Part shown: piece by piece, positions 12,916-25,521 of the stretch | Layout of the letters: each line of letters begins with the position of its first letter | How positions within the stretch are numbered: the first letter of the stretch is position 1 | Source: Gymnorhina tibicen | Taxonomy: Eukaryota > Chordata > Aves > Passeriformes > Artamidae | DNA length: 64,000 nucleotides | Direction: 5' to 3' | Assembly (NCBI GenBank): GCA_013399875.1 | Contig: VXAZ01002119.1 | Coordinates: 558,001 to 622,000 of the forward strand | Notes under the pieces: model-generated | The model's database searches: none | What the model saw: only the letters and a program-made list of their open reading frames with translations | Told to the model about the DNA's origin: nothing | Translations under genes and position numbers: made by a program

Positions 12916-14642
12916 AGACTGAGATAAAGAACTGACTACTGCACACAGGCTCTGTTGCATTCATTCCTCTGCAGAGATCAGATGCAGCTCTACTGAAATT
13001 TTGAATGCACAATTCAAATACTTGCTCTTGAGATTGGAAGTTCTGTGTCTTGAGACACAGTTATGGTCTCAGTGCTGCCTGGGGGTTATGCCAAGACTTC
13101 TCGGAGGGTCTTGATCTGAGATGCATATGGGAAAAGAAAAACTTGATCAACTTCCCCAGGATAAGCAGAAAACCAAAGACCAGAACCCAGCCCTTAAGTG
13201 GCTAAGTGAGCTAAAACAGCAGAGCCTTTGTCGAAGTAAGGAAATGGAGTTAGGTCCCAGATGCTTTTGTTTCTGGCTGCCTTATCAGAATGGAGTATAC
13301 CTTTACAATTTCATTATAAAATGCTTTTATTAAGATTCACAACGTGCAAAGATGTTCAGATTCCACCATAAGCTGTTTTTTTGCCTAAAGGCAAATGTGA
13401 TCCCAAATTTTACAGGTCTGCTTAGCCCCACAGATGTAGCGCAGGGGGCTGTGCCACTGCAAATGCTGTTAGGATGGCTGAGGCCAGCAGTTTGTCCTAG
13501 ACCAAAGCCAGTGACTCTAATCCTGGGTTCTGCCACTTTGAAAAAAGAGGAGTGCCCTCACAGTTGCTAAAATCATTCTGTTGTATTAATAGGATAAAAC
13601 TGAATTTTAAAATGAGGTACATTTCTGGCTAAAAAGAAGCTTTTTGTTTATAAAGTGATAAAGTTGTGTGTGTTTTCAATGGTTTGAAGACCTGCTGAGA
13701 ACAAAGAAGAAAAAGATTTTTGAAGTTCTTTAGATGTCAGACCCTCAGACTCCTTTTCCAAGAAACGCAGAAAGAGATGGGAGAAAAAAAACCCTGATCT
13801 TCTTACAATAATTCATTTCCAGATTGCACTGCACTTAAACAGTGCTGAATTATCTCAGGAATTTAATAGGTGAGGTGCCAGTAAACTTTTTGAGCATCTG
13901 GTGACTTGCCCAGTATAAGCCAAAGAAAAGGAAAGTTAATGTTTGGGGTTTTTTTAAACAGAAAGCTTTGTAAACCATTCTACATCAGTTTGACATGTAA
14001 CAAAGAAGTTGCCAGAATTTTTCCTGTAAGATCTACAGGACTTGGTTTTCTTTCTTTTTTTTTTTTTTTATTTTTCTTTTCTAAACTTTTTAATAGTATT
14101 TGGGAGAGGAGGGAGGATTTTTGTGTATACCTCATCTTAACTGAGTTACCTCATCATGAATTCCTATCTGACTTTCTGTGAATTCAGCTCAGGTTTTCTC
14201 TGCTTCATGGCACCAAGAGTTACGACCAAAGTGCTTTTTCTTCCTACCAAAATGTAGATACTGATTTGTTCTGTTGGATTCCCTAGGCCAGTTAGGGGAC
14301 AGTCTGGTTCCCACCTCCTGACTGATCAAACCCCCTGGTATTACATAGCGGGGACACAAAATTGAAAGTAAACATAAGGTGCAAGAATTCTTACACTCTA
14401 CTTGAATCCAAGATGAAACTCATTTCTCCAATTTTTTTTCAGGATATTTGTATTCATGCCTGTATTTTGGCACATGAAAACCTAGTTCTATGCTATCAAT
14501 GGGGTTGATTTGGTTTATAAGCACGAGTTCTGATTAAATGCCTTGGCAATTAGCTTGACCTAGACTCACTAATGTTAAAAGCAGGCCTGTCATTAGCACC
14601 AAGGATAATGTCATGACAGGGCTTTCCTCCTCAGGACAACTG

Positions 14643-14702
14643 TTCTATTCTATTCTATTCTATTCTATGCTATGCTATGCTATGCTATGCTATTCTATTC
14701 TG
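14643..14702 (+). repeat. Compound pentanucleotide microsatellite
   Basis: Twelve contiguous five-base units: five TTCTA, five TGCTA, one TTCTA and one TTCTG. The interior block of variant units suggests expansion of a mutated unit by slippage. It is probably length-polymorphic. Confidence 0.95.
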
Positions 14703-15054
14703 TTTCTGAGTTGAGACTCCGTGCAAACAATTTGGACTGTGGATGGGCTAGACCTCACCTACTGACGGTGCCCATTTTGCTCATTGAAAAGGGAGGGATT
14801 TACAGCAATGGCAGTTTGATTTTATCTCAGTTTTCTAAAGCAGGATGAGATGGCTGTGACTTACAGCCTAGTCCAGGTAATGCACTTTAAACTTTTCATG
14901 TAAAGACACAAGGTTACGATAATTTTTTTATTCTCAGAAAAACAAGGGATCCAAGGAGTAATCAGGGTCTCAGAATTGAGAGTCTTATTCAAACACACAG
15001 AATGATGACTCTAATTCTAGTTTTCTGACTTTTCTGCACAAAGGATATCTTGGT

Positions 15055-15240
15055 CCATAGAATGATAGAATATCCTGAGTTGCAAGGGAACAACAAGGGT
15101 CACTGAGTCCAACTCCTGGCTCTGAACAGAACAGCCCCAAGAATTGCATCATGTGCCTGAAAGGATTGTCCAAATGCTTCTTGAGCTCTGGCACTTTTGA
15201 TGCTGTGACCACTTTCCTCAGGAGCCTGTTTCATATTGCT
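15055..15240 (-). mobile_element. CR1 LINE 3' end, truncated
   Basis: Read on the minus strand, this is a typical bird CR1 3' terminus. It has a segment like GTTGGACTCAGTGACCCTTG (TGGACTCgATGATCCTTG in the family), then CTTGCAACTCAGGATATTC and a short ATTCTATCATTCTATGG end instead of poly-A. The 5' part (about 15150-15240 read in reverse) matches the CR1 segment around 'GCATTTGGACAATCCTTTC'. It is severely 5'-truncated, as is usual, and carries scattered substitutions. The 5' boundary is approximate. Confidence 0.85.
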
Positions 15241-17342
15241 GCAAGTGAAATCCTTCGTTAGAAAATAAGCCAGAAAGTAAATATTCAAGCAGTTGAAATA
15301 CAGCTGAAATTCATTTGCTTAAAATTGAAATTAATGTTCATTTAGTATTTTTCAGTGTTTGCCCAGCTGCAATTAACAATACTTAGTTCTTGTGTAGTGG
15401 TTTTTATACATAGAATACTTTACATCTATTATCCAATTAATTATTATCTAATTAATCCAAGTAATTAGTATTGAACTGTAGTTAGAATATTAATTGAGAT
15501 GTAAAGCAAACTTAAAATTTAAGTGTAGCATTTGAAACACTATTTTTGAGACAGACAATGGTTTGGCCAATAATTATGAAAAGTCCACCTGATTTTCTCT
15601 TTGTAATATTTTTGTACAAAAGAGCAAGAACATGTAAGAAGAAGAAAAAGGTTAAAAAATCTTAACAAAATAAAATAGATAGCTAACTTGCTTTCTGCTT
15701 TGTCTGCTCCACAGGCCTTAATAAAATATTATTCTTCCCTCCATTCTTCCCTTCCATACAAACAGAATGCAGGAATTTGATTACTAACAAATATGCCAGC
15801 AAGGGACAATTTACACTTTATATGTCCATGCTGGAAGCGTCTCTTTGCTGAGTATAGCAACTACTCCTTTTGACAACATTGATTTTTAAATTTCATTTCT
15901 GTTGAATTATTAATAATTTGGATCAAGGTGATAGCAAAGACAATTGATTTCTTCTGTTGAGCATCCTGCAAGGTCTGGATTCTTGCTTAACAAGATCTTG
16001 TCCTCTAGGTTTTTAATTTAATTGGAAGGTATTTTATACCTGGATATAAAGGGCAAATTATCTAGGGCATTTTAACACCAGTTGTTTATATTTGAAGTTC
16101 AAATACTGCAAAATAATTACTTTCAGCTGGGATTCAGTGTTTTATATGTCTTCAAGAGTTACCTGAACAGATCAGCAGTGGGGGTCACCAAGATCTTTGA
16201 CAAGTATCTTTGGCTCGATGTCGTGGCTTGTTTTCTTCACCCATTCAACAATACTAATACACCACTAATGCTTATATTAATGGTACAACTAACTGTTCAT
16301 AAAATACTTACCAATTCTACATCAGGGCAAATGATGGTGATCAGCCACAGTTCTTGAGTCTCCTGGTGGGGATTGTGATAGCTGAAAGTGGAGGAATACT
16401 TTCATGACTACCAAAACCATGGTCTTACCTTTCCTTTTCAGCCTCTGTTTTTTGCTTATAGTGGGAGAACATGAGCTAAATGTGAAAAGTAGAACCCTGT
16501 GGTTCTCACAGATGAGAGGCAAAACTGTCTGGCCCGCCCCTGGGTGTATACAGGGGAAAAGTGACTCTTTTCTGTCTTACTTCATGGGACCAGATTAATC
16601 AATGGGACAATGGGACACCAACTGTTCTGTCACTGTGCAGGACAGTGAGGAGTTATTGCAGTTCCTTAATGAGACTTGTCTCACCTAAGAGTTCACATGG
16701 ACAGTGTGATGAGCAACACTCACAGAAGGCTTTCCTTAGAATCAGAGGGGAGAAAAAAAAGATACGTTTAAGACATGACTCATTAGATTTGATTTAGCGT
16801 AACAGGATCCACATTATCAGGACTACATGGGGGACACAGACTTGTTGAGACAAGCAGGGGTTTGAAAAGTCAGTAGAACAGGGCATTGTCCCAGGATTTA
16901 AGGATTTGGTTCCTCACATACTAGCTTGGACTTCCAGTAAACTTCTGAAGACAATACTTCAAAACAAAGATGGTGGCATAATTAATTAATTTTGTGTTGT
17001 ATACATAACCAAATACTGAATTGCTTGCCTCGTATTGAATCATTTAGATATTTCAGGATTTCTTCCTTCTGCCAATTAAAGACTAATACTAATCAGTAGT
17101 GGACTTGAAGCCTTTTTTGCACTGAATAGGAATAAGAAAAGTGATGTATGAGGATCATTTGCATTCTGTTAACCATACTGGTTTAAATCCAAAATAAATT
17201 AAAAAATAGAGACTATGAGTGACAGAATTAACTTTTGCTGTCTGTCACAAAATACTTAGATTCCTGACATATTTAATTATAGACTGCAGTAGATGGGATG
17301 ATAAATAGCAAAATGTAAAACATTTCGGTTTTTTATTTCCAG

Positions 17343-17562
17343 TGTCCCAGTAAAACATTTGGAGGTTTTGATTCCACCAAGGACCTTCCTGATGAAGTTA
17401 TCACGTTTGCCAGAAGTCATCCAGCCATGTACAACCCGGTATTCCCCATCAACAACCGTCCAATCATGATTAAAACGGACGTAGATTACCAGTTCACACA
17501 GATTGTGGTAGATCGAGTAGATGCAGAAGATGGCCAATATGACGTGATGTTCATTGGCACAG
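17343..17562 (+). CDS. SEMA3A: SEMA3A coding exon, sema domain (about residues 380-452)
   Basis: This 220-bp exon starts TGT CCC after TTTCCAG (CPSKTFGGFDSTKDLP) and includes VITFARSHPAMYNPVF, then TDVDYQFTQIVVDRVDAEDG and ends MFIGT plus one base of the next Asp codon, before GTGAGA. These are the most conserved propeller strands near the plexin-facing side of class 3 semaphorins. Small differences from human SEMA3A are visible (DEVITF for DDVITF, PINNRPIMIK for PMNNRPIVIK, DVDYQ for DVNYQ). A 153-codon open frame on the opposite strand over 17277-17738 is a shadow of this exon. Confidence 0.98.
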
Positions 17563-20500
17563 GTGAGAAGTCTTGAATCTACACAGTATGTGCCTCCAGG
17601 CTTGATGGAAACATAGAGCAGATAAAATTTCATACTCTGAAAGACAGAAAACTGACTGATGAACAGTGTAAACCTGTGAAAATTTGGGGCAGGACCCAAA
17701 ACTGTGCATGTGGGGAAGTGTTTGTTACAAACATTCACTGTTAGAGGTTCAGGCCATGGCCTACACAGCTTAATTCTTTAGGAGCTCTGCCAACTGGATT
17801 AAGATCAAACTACCCTCTTTCCAACTACTGCTATTAAGGATTTTTATTAGAAGTATCTTGCCTTATTAATTATAATTTAGTATTAAAATGAGGGGTTTGA
17901 GGTACCCATTTTGAAGTGCAGCATAAGAAGTATTAATGTGAATGAGGCAAGTATCCAGTTATGGGAAATGTCTTGTGTGCCTTTCAAGTATTTCAAGTAT
18001 TGCCTTAAGACGCTCAGCTCTTCAGCCAAGAGGATGCATCATTTTACTTAAGATGAAGATATCTGGCACGAATGGAGTGTTTTCAGAAGAGCTGGTATTC
18101 AAACAGAAACATGATATCCTTTCCAAAGCATTTGCAGAATCATACAGTTTGGGCGTCTTAGAGAAGTAGAAATATGCACTCAGAAAAGACATTTTTCCAG
18201 AAAGGTAATAATGAGAAAGAGCTTCCAGAAATTAGCTGATACGCATTTTCCTAAGTTCAGCGGTTTCAAAACTGTGCTGAGTAGCAATTGGTGGATCTGT
18301 TTCTTCATCTCTGAAAGTTTTACATTAGTTGGCTGATATTTCAGTTAATGTTGAATAAAAGTAATTTAAATTTCTACTGAACATAATTGCTAGTAATTAG
18401 TCATTGGCATCATGAAGCCAAACCAAATCAAACCAAAACCCTACTGCTTCTTTTCAGCGTTGGACCAAAAAAATACCTGTATGTCTGTCTTATGACAGTC
18501 CAACTTTTTACATGCTTTAAATACAGTTCTGGTACTCTAGACCTGGGGTCAGATTTCCAAAGCAATAAATGTAAGGTCTCTTTCATGTTGATGCCTGAAA
18601 TGTATTATGAGTAAACTGAGAGCTGGTGAAGCTTTGTGTACCAAACACAGTGCAAGCATAACAATTCAGAACATTTACTGCAGAAAACACAGCTCTGCAG
18701 GAAGGGTTAAAGCACTTCAAAGCTGTGAACTGAGTTATTAGATACCAGTGCTACAGAATATTCTTGCATAAAATATTGAAAAGGTATTTTCATATGATTT
18801 GACACAGCATATATATTTGCCATCACACATTAGAGACTTCAATGTCATCCACAATTCACAGTGTTTGGTGCCTTTCAACAAGTCTTCTATGACCTGACTC
18901 AGCCCAGAAAAAAAGCAAATTAGTGGTATACAGGGTATGATGCTGAACAAACATAAGGAACTTTTTAAAGTATATCTCTTGAAAAAAAGAGGTGGCATTT
19001 AACTCTCCAAAGCTTGGCCTTTGGGCTAAGAAAGATGTATTGGTTTCTGCAAGAGAAAGCAAAAAGTTCTTCCAAATATTCACTGTACCTTCTTCAAGAC
19101 TTCTGTTAGAGTAAGATGAAAAGTAAGACAGAAGTTCCTGTCTGTTTCAGACAGTGCAGGAAGATTTGCTTAAACCTGAGTTACAGCTTTTAGACAGTTA
19201 CCATTGCATATACTGGTTCTTTAGTTATTATTATGTATAGCAGTTCTTATGTAAATCAGTCAGGCATGATCTCCCTCTAAAAGAACCTCAATGATAATTT
19301 TTACCTCTGAGTTGGGAGTTTAGGGTTTCCCTAAACGACTAATATTCAGGTGTGTGGTAAATACTCAGGATTCCATCCAATGCTGGTGATAGCCATGCCC
19401 ACAAACTATAAGTGTTGAAACATTGTTACTTGCACTTGCCAAAAGATATTTCATCACCAAAATCCCATCTTTCTAAGTACAGAGTGTTATTATTTTTTGA
19501 AATACTACTTTTGTCCATGGAAACTGTTCTTTTTCCAGCAGGAGGTCATACCTTCATGGGACAGGAACGGGCATTACAACACCCATGCCTGGAACTGCAG
19601 CACAAAAGCTCCTCTGAGCTCACTGTCCTTATTGTGGTTTTCAGAATGAGGAAAGGGTGTCTTCCATGTAGGGGGAAAGGTAAAGAGGCAGAACCGAGGC
19701 CCTGCCTGCCTTTTACCAGAGAGCTGCACTGAGCCAGCTGCACAAAGTCAGAGGAATCAGAAACAGATACACAATCGGCATGTATTACTTCTTCCCAAGC
19801 AAAGAACTAACTGGGAAGCAGATTAGAGACTCTACACAGTCCATTTTCCCACTTGGTGATCTGAACCTATGACAAAGGCAGAATTATGCTCTCTGGGGTA
19901 TGACTGGGTTTTTCTGTGCAGGTCTGTCCCATCAGATTAGATATATTTCTCTGTATTTTCCCATTACTGCTAGAGCAATCTGCATTATTCCCATGTGCTG
20001 CTGAACCGCAGTATGTTGAAGAAATACTTTTTTTCCCTTTTCATTGAATAACTGATGATAATTGAACACAACATAATTAATAGCCACCCAGTGTGGTCAC
20101 ATTTTCCTTTCCTGTGGGTGAAATCTTGAGCTGAGCAGTTTCTTTCTCACTGTGATTGCAACCAGTGTTTCACAATGAAAATAAAATCCTATCGGCATGC
20201 TTGAAAGTAATCAGAAAAAACAGGATTTAAGATACGCACTTAATGCATATCCTGAGTGTCTAATGTTTGGCATCCTTTGGCACAGTTAAAGTATCTCTGT
20301 CAGTAAAGCAAATTAATAACAGTAATCTTATCTTACTAAGCAGAGCCTATTGATCCTAAAGGAGACGCCTGATTCAGTTTGTGTGAAATTGTTTGAAATA
20401 CTACTCTGTAAAACTTGATCTAGAACTCAGATAAAGCCCCACTTTGGTACCTCTGGCCTGACCAGAGTCTCCGCAGTGATTAACTCAGTGTATCTTTGAC

Positions 20501-22631
20501 CTCAGAGGCTTTCTTGAGATCAGGCAACTGTAATTGTTGCAGGAGCCACTTAAAAGTCTGACCTTTTGTTGAAACAACATTATGGGAAACTTGTGTCTGC
20601 TCAGTGCCACTCAGTCTGTTTTACAAAAAATCTCCCTTTATTTCTAAGATATGGCATTTGATGGGTTGTGACTGAGGACCGTCCTAGTCCAACACAGACT
20701 AGAGTTGTGACATTTTGCTACACTGTTATGTTTATTAGATTAGAGTTCCCTTTTTTTCACCCATAAAATGTATTTTCCTCAAAACCAGAGTCATCATATT
20801 ATCAGGATAATTAAGGAAATTAACTCATCAATTAAATTACAAATATAACTACTGTTAGATTATCTGTTCTTCTGAATTACTCTGTTGTAGATAAGTGGGA
20901 TTTTTTCTTTTTATTTTAAAGTTTATATTGCATTTTTTCTGTACCATTCTCAGTATTTCTTGAATTAAATATATTCAATTAGTAGCAGTGACCATAATGA
21001 AAACCACTCCAAACCCACTTACCTCGTATATTTTACTAGCTTAATCTGTATGTGTAGATGCCTAAATAAAAATAAAGATGTGCTTTGCTTTGTTGTTGCT
21101 TTAAGAAATAACTGTTGTTTTGGGTTGTTTAAAAGAATATATGAATTTGTGGCTAATAAAAGAAAACAGTGAGGTACATATTCTGGGAGGAAAAAAATTG
21201 CTTCTTTCTAAAATTCCAAAAATATGTATCTAGAAACCAACATCTCCTTAAAGGGAAGCAGATGGAAAAATGAAAAATCTCAGTTCTACAGGATATTCCA
21301 GGTTTTCTAGAATATTTAAATACAAAATCATATAAAGAAGTTAAGTACCAGAGTTTCCTAATTAAATGAATAGCTTTTAAGTTAGTTGCCTTATAAAAAC
21401 ATTTTTAATGCATATGATCTCTTTGTCTCAATTTTATGTGTATTTTAAATACAGAAGTAGAGAGTTGTCATCTTTTTATTCAGAAATTTCAACTAACAGA
21501 CACAAATTATATATACTTATAAAATGTATATATATTTGATTTGGTGTAACTGATGGTAAATTCTTGTTTTAAGAATGTCGACCTTTATAGTTATTTGGGA
21601 ATTTTATCCACTTAAAATGCCTTGTATTTTCCTAAACCATTAAAGCTGTAAGATGTGCAACTTGAAAAGTCCTCAGGGACATAGTTATTCTACCTGTGAT
21701 ACATTTACATGGCACTACACTTGGCTGGTTAAAAAGAAAAGTTGCATACATATTGTTTCCGTTTCAGAGAGTCTGCAGTGATGTGTGCCAACCTAGAAAT
21801 GGTTCTTTGTGTTTTTGTTGTTTCCTGGAAATTGTGTTCATAGAAACAAAGAAATAAATCACAGATGCAGAAGCTGATTAACAGAGATGGTCTTTAGTCT
21901 CAACCACGTTCACAAAACCAAAGGCTGTGGCTCTGGAATTTCAAGTACCGGCCTTGTTCATTTTAAAGCTAGTTGCAAAACTCCAAATATGTAATTTGAT
22001 ATAATAATAAAATGCTGGCACGCACCTATTTCTAAACCAAAGGCACAAACTGTATGCTTTTCACCCCTCAGTGAAGACCAGCATCTTACACACAGAGAAA
22101 TATAGATGCCTTAAGGGGCTTATACATTTTAGGTACTTTGTTTGACACAGGGAAGATCGCATGTACTTAAGAGATCTAACAGCTTCATCTGTCTAACAAC
22201 GCTTGTCCAGATGGTTTTATATCCATACTGCATCTTCACATGCATTTTAAGAAAGACAAACATCATATTCAAAATGGACAATAAAACACACTCGGGTAAA
22301 TTTAGTGCATTTCCTTCCCCAGTCATGAACCTGTCATTTTATACTGTCACTTAAATAGTATTTCAGTTCTGTCTATTCTTTAATAACTATAATAGTATGT
22401 ATTTTCTTTGTTGCATTTTGATAATTGAAATACTTAAACATCCTACTGAAATTCAGTGTTTTCTGAGGTTATTTTAAATAGCAGTTATTTTGAATGAGTG
22501 CTGAGAGATATGTAGCTTCACAGTCTTTATATGTGAAATAATTACATACTACAAGAAATTCTGGCTGCTACAACGCTGAAGTATTCATCTTAAGCACCTG
22601 AAAGCTCTTTCTTTTTTTTTTCCTTTTCAAG
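17563..22631 (+). other. SEMA3A: SEMA3A intron (5.1 kb)
   Basis: It has donor GTGAGA. The acceptor is a long T-rich tract ending TTTTCAAG, so the last triplet is AAG rather than the usual CAG or TAG. No repeat family was recognised; several open frames of 65 to 106 codons (18.7-19.7 kb) look like chance. Confidence 0.88.
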
Positions 22632-22723
22632 ACATTGGAACAGTTCTTAAAGTGGTTTCAATTCCTAAGGAGACTTGGCACGAATTAGAGGAAGTCTTGC
22701 TGGAAGAAATGACAGTCTTTCGG
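22632..22723 (+). CDS. SEMA3A: SEMA3A coding exon, sema domain (about residues 453-483)
   Basis: This 92-bp exon begins with AC completing an Asp codon, then reads IGTVLKVVSIPKETWHELEE and ends LLEEMTVFR before GTAAGT. FIGTD.GTVLKVV is the classical last-blade signature of semaphorins. Differences from human are Val to Ile after the Asp, and WHELEE for WYDLEE. It ends at phase 0, joining a 14-codon exon. Confidence 0.97.
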
Positions 22724-25479
22724 GTAAGTGCGGCTAAATTTCAAGTGTCAGGTTGTAGATTTTTCTGTGGACAGCTGCAAACTCAACTTCTTGCAGTCTA
22801 GCCAAGGAATAGCCTGGCATACCCCTCTAATTAGCTTGTCATTTAGAGACCCAGACACTAGTCAAAATAAACCTTGAAACTTTCAGTGCGAGCTGGAGGT
22901 TAATGATAAAAGAAATGGCATTCTGGGCTCTTGTTCGGTGGTTTAAAAAGTAAATTAATATTTCTGAATCTTAGAGCTGTTGCATGCTGGAGTTAAATAT
23001 CTACCTGTGCACGGCTGGGAAAAATACCTGTCTGTTTTCTCCCACAGAGATATGCAATATATGAATTTATAATTGCATCAACCCTTAACACTATTCAGAC
23101 TATCAGCATATTGTAACTAAGAAGATACTTTAGGTAAAACAGTGATCTGCCCAGACTTCTTATGCTTAATAATGTGGGGAAAAAAGTGTTTATATTTTCA
23201 AAGGTCACTTTAGGGTCTCATTTTCATGGTTCAGCACAAGACACTGTAAACACCCCGTAACTTTAGTACTTTTTGGCAAAATCAATCTCTTCCATTTTTC
23301 CTATATGAGCCACCTAAAAAATATGGCATCCCGTAGGCACTCCTGCAAGGCAAGCCTGAGCAAACCTTTCAAACACTTCCCAGACAGAACCCAGGGATGT
23401 CTTGTGTTTTGTACACAACAACGAATCATTTACATTCCCCACGTTATTCTTTCCGTCAGTGCCGTTTTATGGCACCATTTCCCTGTCTCCAGGCTGTTGG
23501 GGGGTTGATACCTGGCTGGGAGCACGAGGTCCATGTGACAGTGTGAAGATGCTGCTGGCACATTCCAGGAGCCTCTTGTCGCGTGTTCTCACTCCAGACA
23601 CGCTGACAGGGGCCGTGCCCTGGACCTGCCAGAGGGACCCAGCCACCACGTCCTCATCAAACTCTGTTACCATCCCTTCACCTTTTTTTCTGAACAGAGC
23701 TAAGATAACTAAACAGAGCTTCTGGGCATTCCTGCCTTTACTGGTACCAGTCTTGCAGAGAGACCTCTGTTTTGAGTGCGAGATACCTCTAAAAAATAGG
23801 TTCTTGCAATCCATGGGGTTTTTTGAGGACAGAAATCTGGGGTACATTTTTTCTTTTTTAACATTAAAATTAAGTAGAAGCTATGAGAAGAAAATAAGAC
23901 AAGTAGTTTGTATCTCCCAACTTTTTATTTCCTTTTTTTTCACTCAACAGTCATTACATGAGTGCAGGGTAATTTGGCAATTGTTGATAATACATGCATC
24001 TCTTCCCTGAAACAAGTAGAAGTGCCAAGATAAAGGAGATCAGAAAAATATAACAGTGAAACAAGGAAAATAAATGGAATTAATTTTATTTCAGAATGGT
24101 TTTATAGAAGTAGAATAGTTGATGGCAAATTCAAATTTGGAATTTTACTTTACGTGTGTATTTTTTCTTTGCATGAAAGTATTTTGGTGTTCTGATTCAC
24201 TTGAAAGCTCATTTATCTCTTTAAACATGTATTCAAAACCTTAAAGAGGGCATAAATGTACTTCAGTGGAATAAGCAGAACATGTGTGCATAAGATATGA
24301 ATCTTTCAATAGGGAAGTTCCAACAGATTTTACATGTACCTCATCCAAATCTAAGTTTTCTTTAGTTGTTAAGAGTATACATGCATCATGAACAATGTAT
24401 TTTGATGCTTAAGCTGCAACGTGCTGAGTACAGTGCTTTTCATTTATAATTCCACAAAGCTGAAAGTCTTTCCTATCTGTTACATTGATAACAAATGCCT
24501 CTATAAACCCCATTTGTGCAATATTTCTCTGAACAGCTGAGCAAACAAACTAATGAGTTCAATTTTCATTCAAATGTTAAATTTAATTGATGCTTTCTAA
24601 TATAAGGTCTATTAACCCCTCTGTAAAGGCAAGTCCATGTTTACCATCCACTGACCCATATCAAATTCTCTCAGGATAAGCACATTGAAAGCTATACATG
24701 TGTAAAAGCTTAATAAAGAGTTTATAATGTACATAACCAAAAGTATGATGTGTGGGATCAATAGCAGATTTCTAGATGGAGTAAAGTTCATACAGAATTG
24801 ACTTGCACACTTTTTATTATGCCACTTCTACTCTTAAGGTGAAAATCTGTCCAAGAAGCTGGACCTAAAAGTTGTAACAGTTGATTAAATAATGGATATT
24901 CCAGAGTGCGAAGAACCTCTTTCTCATTTTGGTTGCACGTTCTGAAAATGCATGTAACTTCCTTGTAAGTGAATAGTGTGGTGCAGTTAAAAAGATTATA
25001 CTTGGGATTAAGACTTGTTCTTATGAAGAAAATTTCACAGGAATGGGGTTTTCATCTTGATATACTAAAATGAGTTGCTTATTTCAGTGTTATTACCTTT
25101 AATAGATAGTATCTATGAATTTTTATATAGTCATTATTATTTCCATATTACCTGGGAGTTTATTTAAATGTAATTTTGGTATTAAGTGTAGGTAGCAATT
25201 TCAAGATGTGAAACTAGTGACAAAGTGATCACAATTAAACTGTATTAATAATGGGAAATGAAATATCTACAATCAACATAGCAGTCAAAGAAGCACCCAG
25301 ATACATACATGCATTCTAATTCAATTACAGCCAGACATTATTCCACTGCAAAAGACAAGAAGGATTATTACTAGGGAGTATCTAGTTTAATTTCAGGGTT
25401 TTCTACCTTGTGCAAATAGCATTGTAATAGCAATTTATGTTTACAGCTCACTTTATATTTTAACTCTATTTTTCCCTAG
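22724..25479 (+). other. SEMA3A: SEMA3A intron (2.8 kb)
   Basis: It has donor GTAAGT and acceptor TTTTTCCCTAG. A GC-richer patch near 23320-23850 contains a 202-codon + strand open frame (23402-24010) overlapped by a 126-codon minus-strand frame (23467-23847). Neither resembles a known family; see findings. Confidence 0.88.
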
Positions 25480-25521
25480 GAACCCACTGTTATTTCAGCA
25501 ATGAAGATTTCCACAAAGCAG
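25480..25521 (+). CDS. SEMA3A: SEMA3A 42-bp micro-exon, end of sema domain (about residues 484-497)
   Basis: The exon is GAA CCC ... AAG CAG, reading EPTVISAMKISTKQ, with TTTTTCCCTAG before it and GTACTA after it. Human SEMA3A has EPTAISAMELSTKQ at this place. Both boundaries are phase 0, so its 14 codons can be included or skipped without a frame change. It forms a strand near the closure of the propeller, so skipping would probably damage the fold. It is too short to stand out as an open frame and was found by following the protein. Confidence 0.95.

Noticed and set aside
13435..13540. Possible old tRNA-derived SINE: TAGCGCAGGGGG resembles an A box, and CTCTAATCCTGGGTTCTGCC resembles the MIR B-box region
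   Set aside because: The two boxes are about 70 bases apart, too far for a tRNA or MIR promoter, and no body sequence connects them convincingly.
14985..15288. Two minus-strand open frames
   Set aside because: They fall on the CR1 3' end and its flank; CR1 3' ends of this region are non-coding.
17277..17738. 153-codon minus-strand open frame
   Set aside because: It is the antisense shadow of the SEMA3A exon at 17343-17562 with flanking intron; the sense strand has clear homology and splice sites.
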